This document shows positions 8,484 to 20,379 of a DNA stretch of 64,000 bases, piece by piece. How positions within the stretch are numbered: position 1 is the stretch's first letter; each line of letters opens with the position of its first letter. Below the pieces are notes generated by a model. It ran no database searches. It was not told the origin of the DNA and saw only the letters and a list, made by a program, of their open reading frames with translations. Position numbers and translations under genes: made by a program. The DNA comes from Allomuricauda sp. F6463D (GTDB lineage: Bacteria; Bacteroidota; Bacteroidia; Flavobacteriales; Flavobacteriaceae): positions 952,160-1,016,159 of the forward strand of contig NZ_JALKAN010000001.1 in NCBI RefSeq assembly GCF_023015965.1, written 5' to 3'.

Positions 8484-8860
8484 GATATGATAGTGATACC
8501 ATCACAATTATATCGAATTAAAGTTGACGTTCTTTAATACTGTGGATTCCCTTTTAATTGGTAACACTACTGATCACAAAAGGAATTTCAATTAAAGTGG
8601 AGCTTAGGCAATGCTTTTTGAGAAATAATAAGTTTTATGTGCGAATAGAAGAGCAATTTTCTGTTTTGATAAAATTTAGGAATACAACAGCACACTTTGC
8701 AACGTGTAATTTAGTTGAAAAATTAAAAACATAGCAGAGTAAACGTCGAAAGAGCATAAGATGTAGTCGAATAGATTGCAGTTTTGGCAACAAAGCAAAT
8801 CTTAAGTTCTATCTGAAAGCCATATCCTTCGGTAAAACGAGGATATGGCTTTTGTTTTTT
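8484..8860 (+). ncRNA. Candidate non-coding RNA of about 370 nt
   Basis: The stretch 8342-8959 has no credible coding gene. It contains a promoter-like site (8448-8478), a first hairpin at 8484-8514 (GTGAT/ATCAC core with GATAT/ATATC base), a stem ATTAAAG/CTTTAAT at 8517-8538, a larger imperfect stem-loop 8532-8597, a short ACAC/GTGT hairpin near 8690-8707, and a strong intrinsic terminator at 8815-8859. Together these describe a transcript of about 370 nt. I looked for hallmarks of tmRNA (tRNA-like ends, tag peptide), RNase P RNA and SRP RNA and saw none; a 6S-like RNA is not excluded. It could also be the relic of a lost gene with its terminator. Confidence 0.4.
8815..8859 (+). terminator. 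Strong Rho-independent terminator with no gene before it
   Basis: AAAGCCATATCC at 8816-8827 pairs perfectly with GGATATGGCTTT at 8841-8852 around a 13-nt loop, followed by TGTTTTTT. The nearest upstream gene (rplS) already has its own terminator more than 400 bp earlier. Confidence 0.85.
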
Positions 8861-8959
8861 AACAAATTTGTATTAAAAACGTACACTTTTAGTCACTTCC
8901 ATTCGTACTTCACCATCCATAAATCGTATATTTGCAACCGCTCAAACAAATTCATATAA

Positions 8960-11182
<2,223 letters not shown>

Positions 11183-11207
11183 TCAAAATCTCAAATAGAT
11201 AGTTAAC

Positions 11208-11239
11208 AAGGGTAGTCTTATAAAGGACTACCCTTTTGT
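11208..11239 (+). terminator. Rho-independent terminator after the isocitrate dehydrogenase gene
   Basis: AAGGGTAGTC at 11208-11217 pairs with GACTACCCTT at 11226-11235 around an 8-nt loop, followed by TTGTTTTT. Confidence 0.9.
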
Positions 11240-11301
11240 TTTTATATCATTTGTTAAAATAAACCAGGGTACCCAATTTTCTTTTTATCCCTTATCTATA
11301 A

Positions 11302-13728
11302 ATGCGTATTTTTAAAAAAACCATTCGAATGCCCAGACATTTACTTGCAATACTGCTTGCCCTGTTTGGGCATTTTTACATGCTTCAAGCGCAACAGCGA
11401 TACACTCTGAGCGGTACAATTTCAGAAGCAAGTAGTAATGAATCCCTAATCGGGGTAACCATTGCCATTGTTGAATTAAAAACTGGCACTACCACAAATG
11501 AATATGGATTTTACTCCATCACCTTACCGGAAGGACAATATCAAATAATCATAAGCTATCTTGGTTTTCAAGAAATTGTGCAAAGCATAAATTTGAACCA
11601 AAATCTAAAGCAAGACTTTAATCTTGTAGAAAAAACCCAGGAACTGGAAGGGGTTGTGGTAACCGAAGATGTTGAACGGCTGGACATACGAAAACCTCAA
11701 ATGAGTGTAACTTCTCTAGCTTCCAATACCATAAAACAAATTCCTGTTGTCCTTGGGGAATCAGACGTAATAAAATCCTTGGTTCTACTTCCAGGTGTCA
11801 CCAATGCAGGTGAAGCATCATCAGGGTTCAATGTCAGGGGCGGTGCAGCAGACCAAAACCTAATTTTATTAGACGAGGCAACCGTGTTCAACTCCTCCCA
11901 CCTATTTGGATTCTTTTCCGTATTCAACCCAGATGCAATCAAAGATGTAAAACTCTTTAAAGGCGGGATTCCTGCGAGATATGGAGGAAGAGTTTCCTCA
12001 GTACTGGAAATCTTTCAAAAAGAAGGGAACAGCAAAGATTTTAAAGTAAATGGTGGTATTGGTGCCGTTGCTAGCAGATTATTGATCGAAGGTCCAATTC
12101 AAAAGGATAGAACAGCATTTCTTATTGGTGGGAGAGCATCATACGCCCATTTGTTTTTACCCTTGTTTGATATCAATAGTAAGGCATACTTCTATGACCT
12201 AAACACAAAGATCAACCATAAAATTAACAAGAACAACAGTGTATTTCTATCGGGTTATTTTGGCCGCGACCTTTTTAATGTCAGCGAACGATTTGTGAAT
12301 GTTTATGGCAATGCTGTTGGAAATTTTAGATGGAACCACCTGTTCTCGGACAAACTGTTCTCCAACCTTTCATTGATTTATTCCGATTACTACTACGGGT
12401 TAGAGCTTGATTTTGTGGGATTTGAGTGGAACTCTGGTATCCAGAACTTTAATATTAAATACGACCTTAAACACTACCTCAACGATAAACTTCAACTTAA
12501 TTATGGGGTAAATAGCATCTATTATGTATTCAACCCCGGTAAGATTGTGCCCAACAGTCCCGATTCCGGTATTGTAGAGGAGCAGTTGACTAAAAAATAT
12601 GCAAATGAAAATGCCGCCTACATTGATATAGAGCACCAAATTACAGATAATCTAAGTATTGAATATGGTTTACGGGCAAGTCAGTTCAACCGTTTTGGGC
12701 AAGACGAGTTTTTTGTTTATCAAAACAACAATCCCGTAGAGTTCGACCCCTTTACATTAACCTATCGTGAAGCAGACCCAATCGATACCATTAGCCCTGG
12801 TAAGGGACAAACCCTTAAAACCTTCTTTAATCTGGAACCAAGGGTTTCCATGTCCTATAATTTCAGGGAAAATAATTCTATCAAAGCTAGCTACACCCGT
12901 CTGGCACAATACCTCCATTTACTTTCCAATACCAGCTCGCCTACTCCATTGGATGTATGGGCCCCTAGTGGACCATTCATAAAACCCCAATTATTAGATC
13001 AATTTGCCGTGGGTTATTTTAGGAACATAAAAGATGGGGAATACAGTTTGGAAACCGAGTTGTTTTATAAGGATATTCAAAATAGAATAGATTATATAGA
13101 TGGGGCCAACCTTATTGCCAATAATGCTATTGAACAAATCATATTGAACGGTGAAGCAAGGGCATACGGATTGGAGCTTTTGATTAGAAAGAACCAAGGA
13201 CGCTTTAAGGGTTGGTTGGCCTACACGCTATCAAGGTCAGAACAAAGAACACCCGGAAGGGAATTAAATCTTGATTCTGGACGCTCAAACTTAGAAACTG
13301 GAATCAATTTGGGAGATTGGTACAATACCCCTTACGACAAAACACACGACTTTTCCTTATACGGAAGTTTTGACCTAAATAAAAAATGGAGCTTTAACGC
13401 TAACTTTGTATATCAAACAGGGCAACCAACCAATTACCCCATTGGTCAGTTTGAATATGAAGGAGTGACTGTTCCATATTATGGACTGAGGAACAAAGAG
13501 CGACTACCCGATTATCATAGATTGGACATTTCTGCCATTTTAACTCCAAAGAGAAACACCCAAAGAAAGGTACAATCAGAATGGGTATTCAGTATTTACA
13601 ACGCATACAATAGGAAAAACGCGGCATCCATCAACTTTAGGGACAATGAGGACACTGGCCGTAACGAAGCTGTTCGTACTGCTATTTTTGGAATTGTACC
13701 CTCGGTAACCTATAATTTTAAATTTTAG
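11302..13728 (+). CDS. TonB-dependent outer-membrane receptor with carboxypeptidase-regulatory-like domain
   Basis: An 808-aa outer-membrane receptor. An N-terminal signal (about 1-30, ending FYMLQAQ) is followed by a carboxypeptidase-D regulatory-like beta-sandwich (about 34-115), a plug domain (about 140-235; GFNVRGGAADQNLILLD and GIPARYGGRVSSVLEI) and a beta-barrel ending in the hydrophobic VTYNFKF. It lacks the STN domain of sigma-regulated SusC proteins, so no FecIR-type signalling is expected. Four bases separate it from the DUF4249 lipoprotein gene, a recurrent Bacteroidota pairing. The ligand is unknown; no enzyme or metal-handling gene sits beside it to suggest one. Confidence 0.92.
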   Translation: MRIFKKTIRMPRHLLAILLALFGHFYMLQAQQRYTLSGTISEASSNESLIGVTIAIVELKTGTTTNEYGFYSITLPEGQYQIIISYLGFQEIVQSINLNQNLKQDFNLVEKTQELEGVVVTEDVERLDIRKPQMSVTSLASNTIKQIPVVLGESDVIKSLVLLPGVTNAGEASSGFNVRGGAADQNLILLDEATVFNSSHLFGFFSVFNPDAIKDVKLFKGGIPARYGGRVSSVLEIFQKEGNSKDFKVNGGIGAVASRLLIEGPIQKDRTAFLIGGRASYAHLFLPLFDINSKAYFYDLNTKINHKINKNNSVFLSGYFGRDLFNVSERFVNVYGNAVGNFRWNHLFSDKLFSNLSLIYSDYYYGLELDFVGFEWNSGIQNFNIKYDLKHYLNDKLQLNYGVNSIYYVFNPGKIVPNSPDSGIVEEQLTKKYANENAAYIDIEHQITDNLSIEYGLRASQFNRFGQDEFFVYQNNNPVEFDPFTLTYREADPIDTISPGKGQTLKTFFNLEPRVSMSYNFRENNSIKASYTRLAQYLHLLSNTSSPTPLDVWAPSGPFIKPQLLDQFAVGYFRNIKDGEYSLETELFYKDIQNRIDYIDGANLIANNAIEQIILNGEARAYGLELLIRKNQGRFKGWLAYTLSRSEQRTPGRELNLDSGRSNLETGINLGDWYNTPYDKTHDFSLYGSFDLNKKWSFNANFVYQTGQPTNYPIGQFEYEGVTVPYYGLRNKERLPDYHRLDISAILTPKRNTQRKVQSEWVFSIYNAYNRKNAASINFRDNEDTGRNEAVRTAIFGIVPSVTYNFKF

Positions 13729-13732
13729 TGAT

Positions 13733-14623
13733 ATGAAGAAATTCCTAACATATATTTTCATCACTGTTATCATTACATCTTGTGAGGATATCATCGATGT
13801 GGATCTTCCAGAATTGGAAACAAGATTGGTTGTGGATGGTCTATTACGCGTAGATAAGAGTGAACCGTTTATAGATGTTAGGATTACCATGCGGGAAACA
13901 AGTAGTTTTTTCGATGAAAACCAGCCCACTCAGGTAGAGAATCCGGTTATCAGCTATGGTGTACTAACAGAGGAAGGGGTGTTTGAAAGTTTATCCTTCT
14001 CCAATCTTGTAGAGGAAGAACCAGGTACTGGAGTATACGTGCCCGACCCAAACTTTACAACAGACCAGAGAATACGTACCTCTTCAGCCCAACCTGGGGT
14101 CGTTTTTATTCTACAGGTAACCCATAACGGAAAAAAATACTTCGCACAAACCGAGTATGCACCCACAGTACCAATTGATAATCTAGAGCAGGGAGAGGAC
14201 ACATTTATAGACGAAGAGGAAACAGAGGTAATCGTAACTTTTACCGATGATGGCATCAATGATAATTTCTATGTATTCGATTTTATGAATGCAGAGTATT
14301 TAACAGTGGAAGATGAATTTTTCCAGGGCCAACAGTTCCAATTCTCATATTTCTATGATGAATTAACTTCCGATAGCGACGTTACGGTAAGTATCCTTGG
14401 TGCCACAGAAGACTTTTACAATTATATGGATTTGGTTCTGGAACAGACACAGAGTACAGGAGGTGTGTTCCAAACACCTGTAGCAACCGTACGCGGCAAT
14501 GTTTTTGATATTACTGGGCTTGACAATATTACGATTTTGGACAATGTTGAGCGTCCCAACGATTATGCGCTGGGCTATTTTGCTGTGGTACAGGAATACA
14601 CAAGTTCAATCACCATTCAATAA
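13733..14623 (+). CDS. DUF4249 lipoprotein, partner of the TonB-dependent receptor
   Basis: A 296-aa protein with a lipoprotein signal (MKKFLTYIFITVIITSCED; lipobox Cys at about 17) and a DUF4249-type beta-rich body that begins IIDVDLPELETRLVVDGLL. DUF4249 proteins accompany TonB-dependent receptors much as SusD accompanies SusC and are presumed to be surface or periplasmic binding components. Only 4 bp separate it from the receptor stop, so the two are co-transcribed. It converges on gntP with a 7-bp gap. Confidence 0.87.
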   Translation: MKKFLTYIFITVIITSCEDIIDVDLPELETRLVVDGLLRVDKSEPFIDVRITMRETSSFFDENQPTQVENPVISYGVLTEEGVFESLSFSNLVEEEPGTGVYVPDPNFTTDQRIRTSSAQPGVVFILQVTHNGKKYFAQTEYAPTVPIDNLEQGEDTFIDEEETEVIVTFTDDGINDNFYVFDFMNAEYLTVEDEFFQGQQFQFSYFYDELTSDSDVTVSILGATEDFYNYMDLVLEQTQSTGGVFQTPVATVRGNVFDITGLDNITILDNVERPNDYALGYFAVVQEYTSSITIQ

Positions 14624-14630
14624 TCAATTG

Positions 14631-15962
14631 TTAAACAATTGTATATAGTAAGAGAATCATTAAAATTCCGATTATCCCTTGAACAAGCGTACCCATGGTA
14701 TGCCCTCGCAAAGCAGTTTTTACATTCATATTGGAAAACTGTGAAACCACCCAAAAATAACTATCGTTTATATGAGATACCGTCATAGCGCCCGCCCCTA
14801 CTGCCAAAACAGCAAAAGCCTTATCGGTAATTGAAAGTAAACCAAAAGTTTCCAATAATGGTGCAATAATCGCTGAAGTAGTTATAATGGCAACAGTTGA
14901 CGAACCTTGCGCCGTTTTAAGTATGGTAGCGATCACAAAAGCAATCAATAGACCACCAACACCAGTAGTGGATTCCAAGTTAATGATAGAAGCAATATCC
15001 ATAGTACGTAAAATGGCCCCAAAAGCACCACCTGCACCTGTAATCAAAACAATGGCCCCAGCCTGCTTAAAAGCATCGGGCACCCAGTCTTTCCTAGTTT
15101 TGGAGGGAACATTTCTTCCCAATGCGAAAGCAAAGAAAACACCAATTAAAAGCGCAATTACAGGGCTGCCTATAAAATCAAAGATTTTATATAAGGAACC
15201 TTCTCCCAACGGGTGTGTTGGGTAATTTACAACAGAGTTCATCGCTATTAACACAATAGGGACAAGCAAGGGCAAAAAAGCTTGAAAAGGTCGGATGGTC
15301 GTTGGAATCACTTCTTGCTCTTGCCTTGTTTCTTTTTCAAGGTTCTCGGTTTCGGTCTCTTTGAGTGATTTACCAATAAAGCGTGCCCAAAAATAACCCG
15401 AAACGGAAACCGGTATAGCAACCAAAAGACCAAAAATCAACACCATTCCCAAATCAGCACCTAGAATGGCAGCGGCGGCCAAAGGTCCAGGTGTGGGCGG
15501 AACAAATACATGTGCCGAGTATAAGCCCGTGGCCAATGCAATGGCAAAAACCAAGGCTGGTATTCCAGTCCTCTTACTAATGGCTTTGTTCAAAGACGAA
15601 AGTATGATGTATCCAGAATCACAATATACTGGAATGGAAATTACAAAACCAGCTAAATTCATTGCCAATGGTGAATGCTTTAATCCAATAATTTTTAAGA
15701 CACTGTTTGCCAATACTTGGGTACTTCCCGTTCTCTCCAGATACACACCGATAACTGTCCCAAATGCAATTACCAAACCGATGCCAGAAAGTGTTTTCCC
15801 AAAACCTTCGGCCATGGTGGACATAATATTTTGTGGTGTAATTCCCAATAAAAACCCAGAGACAACAGCTGCAATGGTCAATGAGAAAATAGGATGCATC
15901 TTAAATTTTACAGTGGCAATGATAATAAAGAGAACAACCACTCCAAGAACAAGTATCTCCAT
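14631..15962 (-). CDS. GntP-family gluconate:H+ symporter
   Basis: A 443-aa inner-membrane permease of the GntP family (gluconate and related sugar acids). It has about 12 hydrophobic segments; typical stretches are FGKTLSGIGLVIAFGTVIGVYLE, FVPPTPGPLAAAAILGAD and MTVSHINDSYFWVVSQFS near the end. The ATG at 15962 gives the family start MEILVLG; an in-frame TTG at 15968 adds two residues only. No gluconate kinase or sugar-acid dehydratase is nearby, so the true substrate is open. Confidence 0.92.
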   Translation of the reverse strand: MEILVLGVVVLFIIIATVKFKMHPIFSLTIAAVVSGFLLGITPQNIMSTMAEGFGKTLSGIGLVIAFGTVIGVYLERTGSTQVLANSVLKIIGLKHSPLAMNLAGFVISIPVYCDSGYIILSSLNKAISKRTGIPALVFAIALATGLYSAHVFVPPTPGPLAAAAILGADLGMVLIFGLLVAIPVSVSGYFWARFIGKSLKETETENLEKETRQEQEVIPTTIRPFQAFLPLLVPIVLIAMNSVVNYPTHPLGEGSLYKIFDFIGSPVIALLIGVFFAFALGRNVPSKTRKDWVPDAFKQAGAIVLITGAGGAFGAILRTMDIASIINLESTTGVGGLLIAFVIATILKTAQGSSTVAIITTSAIIAPLLETFGLLSITDKAFAVLAVGAGAMTVSHINDSYFWVVSQFSNMNVKTALRGHTMGTLVQGIIGILMILLLYTIV

Positions 15963-16019
15963 GGACAATTTTTAGTAGAATATCCGCTAAATATAAGCTA
16001 ATATTCCTACTTTGGTCCC

Positions 16020-16256
16020 ATGAGGCGAACTAACAAGGAACTTTTGGTAAAAGCAATAAAATCATTTGGTTTTACTGTACTGGCCATGTTTATGGGACCT
16101 TTTATAATTTATCAAGCATTCAAAAATGAAGGACACCCTTTTTATTGGCCAGTTCTGATTTTAGGTATCATCTGCGCCATTTTGGCCATCTATTTAGGGT
16201 TTAGATCGGTAAGTATCGTGATGGAGGCCATTTTTGGAAAAAAAACAAAAAACTAA
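16020..16256 (+). CDS. DUF6095-type small membrane protein
   Basis: A 78-aa protein with two hydrophobic segments (about 15-32 and 41-62) and a basic C-terminus (FGKKTKN). It matches my recollection of the flavobacterial DUF6095 family; no function is known. It is divergent from gntP and its last 4 nt overlap the convergent DUF4294 gene. Confidence 0.75.
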   Translation: MRRTNKELLVKAIKSFGFTVLAMFMGPFIIYQAFKNEGHPFYWPVLILGIICAILAIYLGFRSVSIVMEAIFGKKTKN

Positions 16257-16981
16257 TTATCTGTACTTGGCGGCATGCGCTTCCATTTATTGGTAAGCTG
16301 TGCATAATCGTAATCCAAAACCGATTTTTGACGCTCCAATCTGCTCGCTGCAAAAGCACGTTGCAAAATATCTTCTATCAAGTAATCTTCATGGATTTCT
16401 TCTGGACGAAATTCCTCTTTTAATGTAATTTTAAATAAGCTTGCGGTGGTACTGTACCAGAACGCACGCCACCCGCTCCTAAGTTCCTTAACTAAATCAA
16501 AGGCCGTGGTACCCGTTTGTCTATGTATCAACTTCACTAAAATTTGTCCTTCGGTACGGGTCAGTTTCTTTAACTCATCAGAAAACTCTCCTTCAATATA
16601 CTTTTGAACCTTTCGTGTATAACGTCTTTGATGTCTTCTTTTTTTGATTAGTTGTAAGCTATCATTAAGTTCAACCAATCGTTCCGCAGCCAATTTGGCA
16701 TAAGGATACACCTTAACAGTTTTTCTGCGGAGTATATAATAACGTAGCTTATCCTCACGGTTGGCAAAATCCAGTTTTCCAAAAAGGTAGACCTCGTCAA
16801 GCTCAATGGAACTCATCAATATGGAGTCGCCCTCGAACCGCACATAGTAATCTTCAATGGAGTCGTTGGTTATAAAATCGTTGGGCTTTAAAATGGAATC
16901 CTTCTGTGGTTCCTGAGCAAACCCAAAGGTGGTAATGGTCAGTAAAACAACAAAATAATAGTTACGAAGCATAACATTCAT
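16253..16981 (-). CDS. DUF4294 domain protein, exported
   Basis: A 242-aa protein with a signal peptide (about 1-21, ending FGFAQ) and a DUF4294 domain, recognised from FGKLDFANREDKLRYYILRR and the following KVYPYAKLAAERL. Function unknown; the family is confined to Bacteroidota as far as I know. Basic residues are dense in the middle (KKRRHQRRYTRKVQKYIEGEF). A TACTTTTG box lies upstream on the minus strand (16998-17005). Confidence 0.85.
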   Translation of the reverse strand: MNVMLRNYYFVVLLTITTFGFAQEPQKDSILKPNDFITNDSIEDYYVRFEGDSILMSSIELDEVYLFGKLDFANREDKLRYYILRRKTVKVYPYAKLAAERLVELNDSLQLIKKRRHQRRYTRKVQKYIEGEFSDELKKLTRTEGQILVKLIHRQTGTTAFDLVKELRSGWRAFWYSTTASLFKITLKEEFRPEEIHEDYLIEDILQRAFAASRLERQKSVLDYDYAQLTNKWKRMPPSTDN

Positions 16982-17074
16982 TCCTCAATAGTCTTGCCAA
17001 AAGTAAGTATAAAGGTATAATTTGGCTATTAAATAAAAGTGAATATTCTTATGTTTGTGTATTAAATCAGATAC

Positions 17075-18163
17075 ATGTCAAAAGAGAAGGTAATCAACGA
17101 AAAATCCATTGCGTTTTTAGAAAAATACTTGAACAACCCATCACCTACAGGTTATGAATGGGAAGGTCAAAAAATTTGGATGGACTATATAAAACCCTAT
17201 GTCGACGAATTTATTACCGATACATACGGTACTGCAGTAGGAGTTATCAATCCAGATGCAAAATATAAGGTCGTTATCGAAGGACATTCCGATGAAATTT
17301 CTTGGTACGTGAACTATATTACGGATGAAGGGCTTTTATATGTGATTAGAAACGGAGGAAGCGACCATCAAATAGCACCCTCTAAATGGGTGGACATCCA
17401 TACAAAAAAAGGCATAGTAAAAGGTGTATTTGGATGGCCGGCCATCCACACTAGGAACAAAGCCAAGGAAGAGTCGCCAAAATTAGACAATATATTTATC
17501 GATATTGGCGCCAAGGATAAAGAAGAGGTTTTAAAAATGGGCGTACATGTAGGTTGTGTGATCACCTACCCAGACCAATTCCACATTTTGAACAAAGATA
17601 AATTTGTATGTAGAGCTTTGGACAACCGTATGGGTGGCTTTATGATAGCCGAAGTGGCGCGTTTGCTCAAAGAGAACAAAAAAGAACTTCCTTTTGGACT
17701 GTACATCACCAATTCGGTACAAGAAGAAATAGGATTGCGCGGTGCTGAAATGATTACGCAGACCATTAAACCCAATGTCGCGATTGTAACTGACGTGTGC
17801 CACGACACCACTACTCCGATGATCAATAAAAAAACGGAGGGAGAGACCAAAATTGGCGACGGACCTGTAATCTCCTATGCGCCCGCGGTACAAAACAAAT
17901 TGCGTGAACGCATTTTGGAAACTGCCGAATCCAACAAAATCCCGTTCCAGCGCAATGCATCGTCCCGATATACTGGGACTGATACAGATGCCTTTGCATA
18001 TAGCAATGGCGGGGTGGCCTCTGCTTTGATTTCGTTACCGTTGCGCTATATGCATACTACGGTTGAAACAGTTCACAAAGATGATGTTGAGAACGTTATC
18101 CGCCTAATCTATGAAACTTTATTGAACATTAAGGACGGAGAGACTTTTAGTTATTTTGATTAA
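17075..18163 (+). CDS. M42-family metallopeptidase (glutamyl/deblocking aminopeptidase type)
   Basis: A 362-aa cytosolic di-metal aminopeptidase. Ligands and catalytic residues visible: His71 in IEGHSDEIS, bridging Asp183 in RALDNRMGG, Glu217/Glu218 in SVQEEIGLRGA, Asp240 in VTDVCHD and the final His in RYMHTTVETV. This is the M42 order and the length is typical. The His-Ser-Asp replaces the more usual His-x-Asp (AHMDE), a modest variation. A TATGTTTG box at 17050-17057 lies upstream. A terminator follows. Confidence 0.9.
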   Translation: MSKEKVINEKSIAFLEKYLNNPSPTGYEWEGQKIWMDYIKPYVDEFITDTYGTAVGVINPDAKYKVVIEGHSDEISWYVNYITDEGLLYVIRNGGSDHQIAPSKWVDIHTKKGIVKGVFGWPAIHTRNKAKEESPKLDNIFIDIGAKDKEEVLKMGVHVGCVITYPDQFHILNKDKFVCRALDNRMGGFMIAEVARLLKENKKELPFGLYITNSVQEEIGLRGAEMITQTIKPNVAIVTDVCHDTTTPMINKKTEGETKIGDGPVISYAPAVQNKLRERILETAESNKIPFQRNASSRYTGTDTDAFAYSNGGVASALISLPLRYMHTTVETVHKDDVENVIRLIYETLLNIKDGETFSYFD

Positions 18164-18198
18164 CTAAGCTTATTCATTCTTTGAGCTAATAAAATTAT

Positions 18199-18233
18199 GT
18201 CACCCTGAAACATTTTCGGGGTGACTTTTTTTT
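18199..18233 (+). terminator. Rho-independent terminator after the M42 peptidase gene
   Basis: A 12-bp stem (18199-18210 with 18214-18225, one G-T wobble) is followed by eight T residues. Confidence 0.9.
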
Positions 18234-18246
18234 ATCTTTATGAGAT

Positions 18247-18795
18247 ATGGAGGAGCGTGTGGACATATTGGATGAGCTTGGAAACCCAACAGGAAAGTCC
18301 TGTTTAAAGTCTGATGCACACTGTAAAGGTCTACTGCACCCTACCGTACACATTTGGCTGTATACACCCGATGGCCGCGTTTTGCTTCAACAGCGCGGTA
18401 AAAACAAAGCTACCCACCCCCTATTGTGGGATGTTTCGGTAGCCGGACACGTATTTGCGGGTGAAAAAATTGTTGCCGCTGCCATTAGAGAGGTTGACGA
18501 GGAAATTGGTCTATCCATAACGGAAACCGATTTAGAGTCCCTTGGCACATTCAAAGCTATTCATAAAATTTCGGAGGATTTTATTGATGCCGAGCTACAC
18601 CATATTTTTCTGTGTAAACTAAATACATCTTTAAATCAGCTTACCAAACAAGAAAGTGAAGTCGAGGATTTAGCTTTGATTCCTCTTTTTAAATTTGCTG
18701 AAGAAACTTGGGGCTTGGCCAGCGTAGGCAAATATGTTCCACACGGTCCCACGTATTACAAAACCATCATCAAAGCGATTAAAAGTCGGACTTGA
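18247..18795 (+). CDS. Nudix hydrolase, isopentenyl-diphosphate-isomerase-like
   Basis: A 182-aa Nudix protein. The Nudix box GX5EX7REUXEEXGU is complete at 67-89 (GHVFAGE ... REVDEEIGL). The N-terminal layout ([14 protein letters not shown], then [20 protein letters not shown]) is that of the YfcD/IDI-like subgroup, so it could be a Nudix pyrophosphatase or a type I IPP isomerase; the IDI active-site cysteine motif is not clear, so I keep the general call. Its last 17 nt overlap the 3' end of convergent hisS. Confidence 0.85.
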   Translation: MEERVDILDELGNPTGKSCLKSDAHCKGLLHPTVHIWLYTPDGRVLLQQRGKNKATHPLLWDVSVAGHVFAGEKIVAAAIREVDEEIGLSITETDLESLGTFKAIHKISEDFIDAELHHIFLCKLNTSLNQLTKQESEVEDLALIPLFKFAEETWGLASVGKYVPHGPTYYKTIIKAIKSRT

Positions 18796-20167
18796 TGTTT
18801 TCTGCAAATTCCTCAATGGAATCCAATGTGTAATCCAGTTGATTCCCGGTCTTCATATTTTTAACCACAAATTTACCCTCAACCAATTCTTTGTCACCCA
18901 AAAGAATTACGTAAGGAACCCTTCTTTTATCGGCATATTTAAACTGTTTCTGTACTTTGGTGTCCGTTGGGTATAAATCAGCCCTGAGTCCTAATTTGCG
19001 TAACCTAGAAACTAATTCTAATGCTGCCATCCCTTCGTTTTTACCAAAATTGAGACAAAGTATGTCCAATGAAGTGTCCAAACTGTCTGGGAAAAGCTCC
19101 AGTTCTTCCAAAACCAAGTAAATACGGTCCAACCCGAATGAAATACCTACACCGCTTACATCTTTCAGTCCAAAAATACCCGTAAGGTCATCATAACGGC
19201 CTCCACCACCAATGGAACCCATTTTTACGCCATCAGGTGCCGCAACTTCAAAAATGGCCCCTGTGTAATAATTAAGGCCTCTGGCCAAGGTTACATCCAA
19301 CTGCAACATGGCAGATTGCAACCCGATTGTATCAACCGTTGAAATGATTTCTTCCAGCTCGGAAACACCCAACATTCCCACTTCGGAGTCTGCTAAGATG
19401 GTTTTTAGTTTTTCCAATTGTTCGGCAGCGGTTCCTGACATATCAAACAAAGGCTGCGCTTTGGCAATGGCTGCTTCGGAAATGCCTTTTTCCATCATTT
19501 CGGATTTCACCTTCTCCTCTCCTATTTTATCCAACTTGTCCAAGGCTACGGTAAAATCCACCAACAAATCTTTGGCGCCTATAACTTCGGCGATTCCAGA
19601 AAGTATTTTTCGGTTGTTGATTTTGATGGTGGTACCTTTTAGACCCAAATCGGTAAAAACAGCATCGTATAGTTGTACAAACTCCACTTCTTGAAGCAAA
19701 GAATTGGCACCCACCACATCGGCATCGCACTGGTAAAACTCACGAAAACGTCCTTTTTGCGGACGGTCGGCACGCCATACTGGTTGAATTTGATATCGTT
19801 TGAAAGGAAAATCAATCTCATTTTGGTGCATTACCACATAACGGGCAAAGGGTACTGTAAGGTCGTAGCGAAGTGCTTTTTCTGAAATTTTCGGCGTCAA
19901 CGAGGCTGAATTCTTTGAACTGTAGGTGACATCATCCACCTTGGAAATAAAATCACCCGAATTCAATATTTTAAATATCAAACGGTCGCCTTCATCCCCA
20001 TATTTACCCATTAAAGTTTCTGAATTCTCAAAAGACGGGGTCTCTATCGGCTGAAAACCATAGGTTTCGAAATGTTTTTTAATGGTTTGGATGATATAGT
20101 TGCGCTTGGCCACCTCTGCAGGTGAAAAGTCTCGAGTTCCTTTAGGTATAGATGGTTTCTTTGCCAT
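18779..20167 (-). CDS. hisS: Histidyl-tRNA synthetase
   Basis: A 462-aa class II synthetase charging tRNA-His. Seen are the N-terminal KGTRDFSP, motif 2 region [24 protein letters not shown], the histidine-specific [15 protein letters not shown] and the motif 3 region [12 protein letters not shown], then the anticodon-binding domain. Length normal. The 3' end overlaps the convergent Nudix gene. A TATATTTG (-7-like) box lies at 20187-20194 on the minus strand, about 20 bp upstream. Confidence 0.97.
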   Translation of the reverse strand: MAKKPSIPKGTRDFSPAEVAKRNYIIQTIKKHFETYGFQPIETPSFENSETLMGKYGDEGDRLIFKILNSGDFISKVDDVTYSSKNSASLTPKISEKALRYDLTVPFARYVVMHQNEIDFPFKRYQIQPVWRADRPQKGRFREFYQCDADVVGANSLLQEVEFVQLYDAVFTDLGLKGTTIKINNRKILSGIAEVIGAKDLLVDFTVALDKLDKIGEEKVKSEMMEKGISEAAIAKAQPLFDMSGTAAEQLEKLKTILADSEVGMLGVSELEEIISTVDTIGLQSAMLQLDVTLARGLNYYTGAIFEVAAPDGVKMGSIGGGGRYDDLTGIFGLKDVSGVGISFGLDRIYLVLEELELFPDSLDTSLDILCLNFGKNEGMAALELVSRLRKLGLRADLYPTDTKVQKQFKYADKRRVPYVILLGDKELVEGKFVVKNMKTGNQLDYTLDSIEEFAENIKSDF

Positions 20168-20379
20168 GTGGTCTTAAATTCTCGTGCAAATATACGGTGA
20201 TAAAACATTTAATTTAAATCGAGGTGTTAGTGAGAATAGACTAGAAAAAACACAAAGTCAATAATACACATGAATTAATATAAACCATACATCAACTCAA
20301 AATGCGCATTCATTAATTGACCAAAACAAATGTAGAATATAAGTACTCTATTTGTGGCTTAACTGTTAAACCCTATATT

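Noticed and set aside
8484..8860. Identification of the structured region as tmRNA or RNase P RNA
   Set aside because: Size fits, but no tRNA-like ends, tag-peptide frame or conserved RNase P cores were seen.
13954..14259. Minus-strand reading frame opposite the DUF4249 gene
   Set aside because: It is antisense to a well-supported gene and its translation has no recognisable features.
14627..14643. CAATTG...CAATTG palindrome between the DUF4249 gene and gntP as a terminator
   Set aside because: Short, AT-rich stem with no T-run on either side; weaker than the other terminators in the window.
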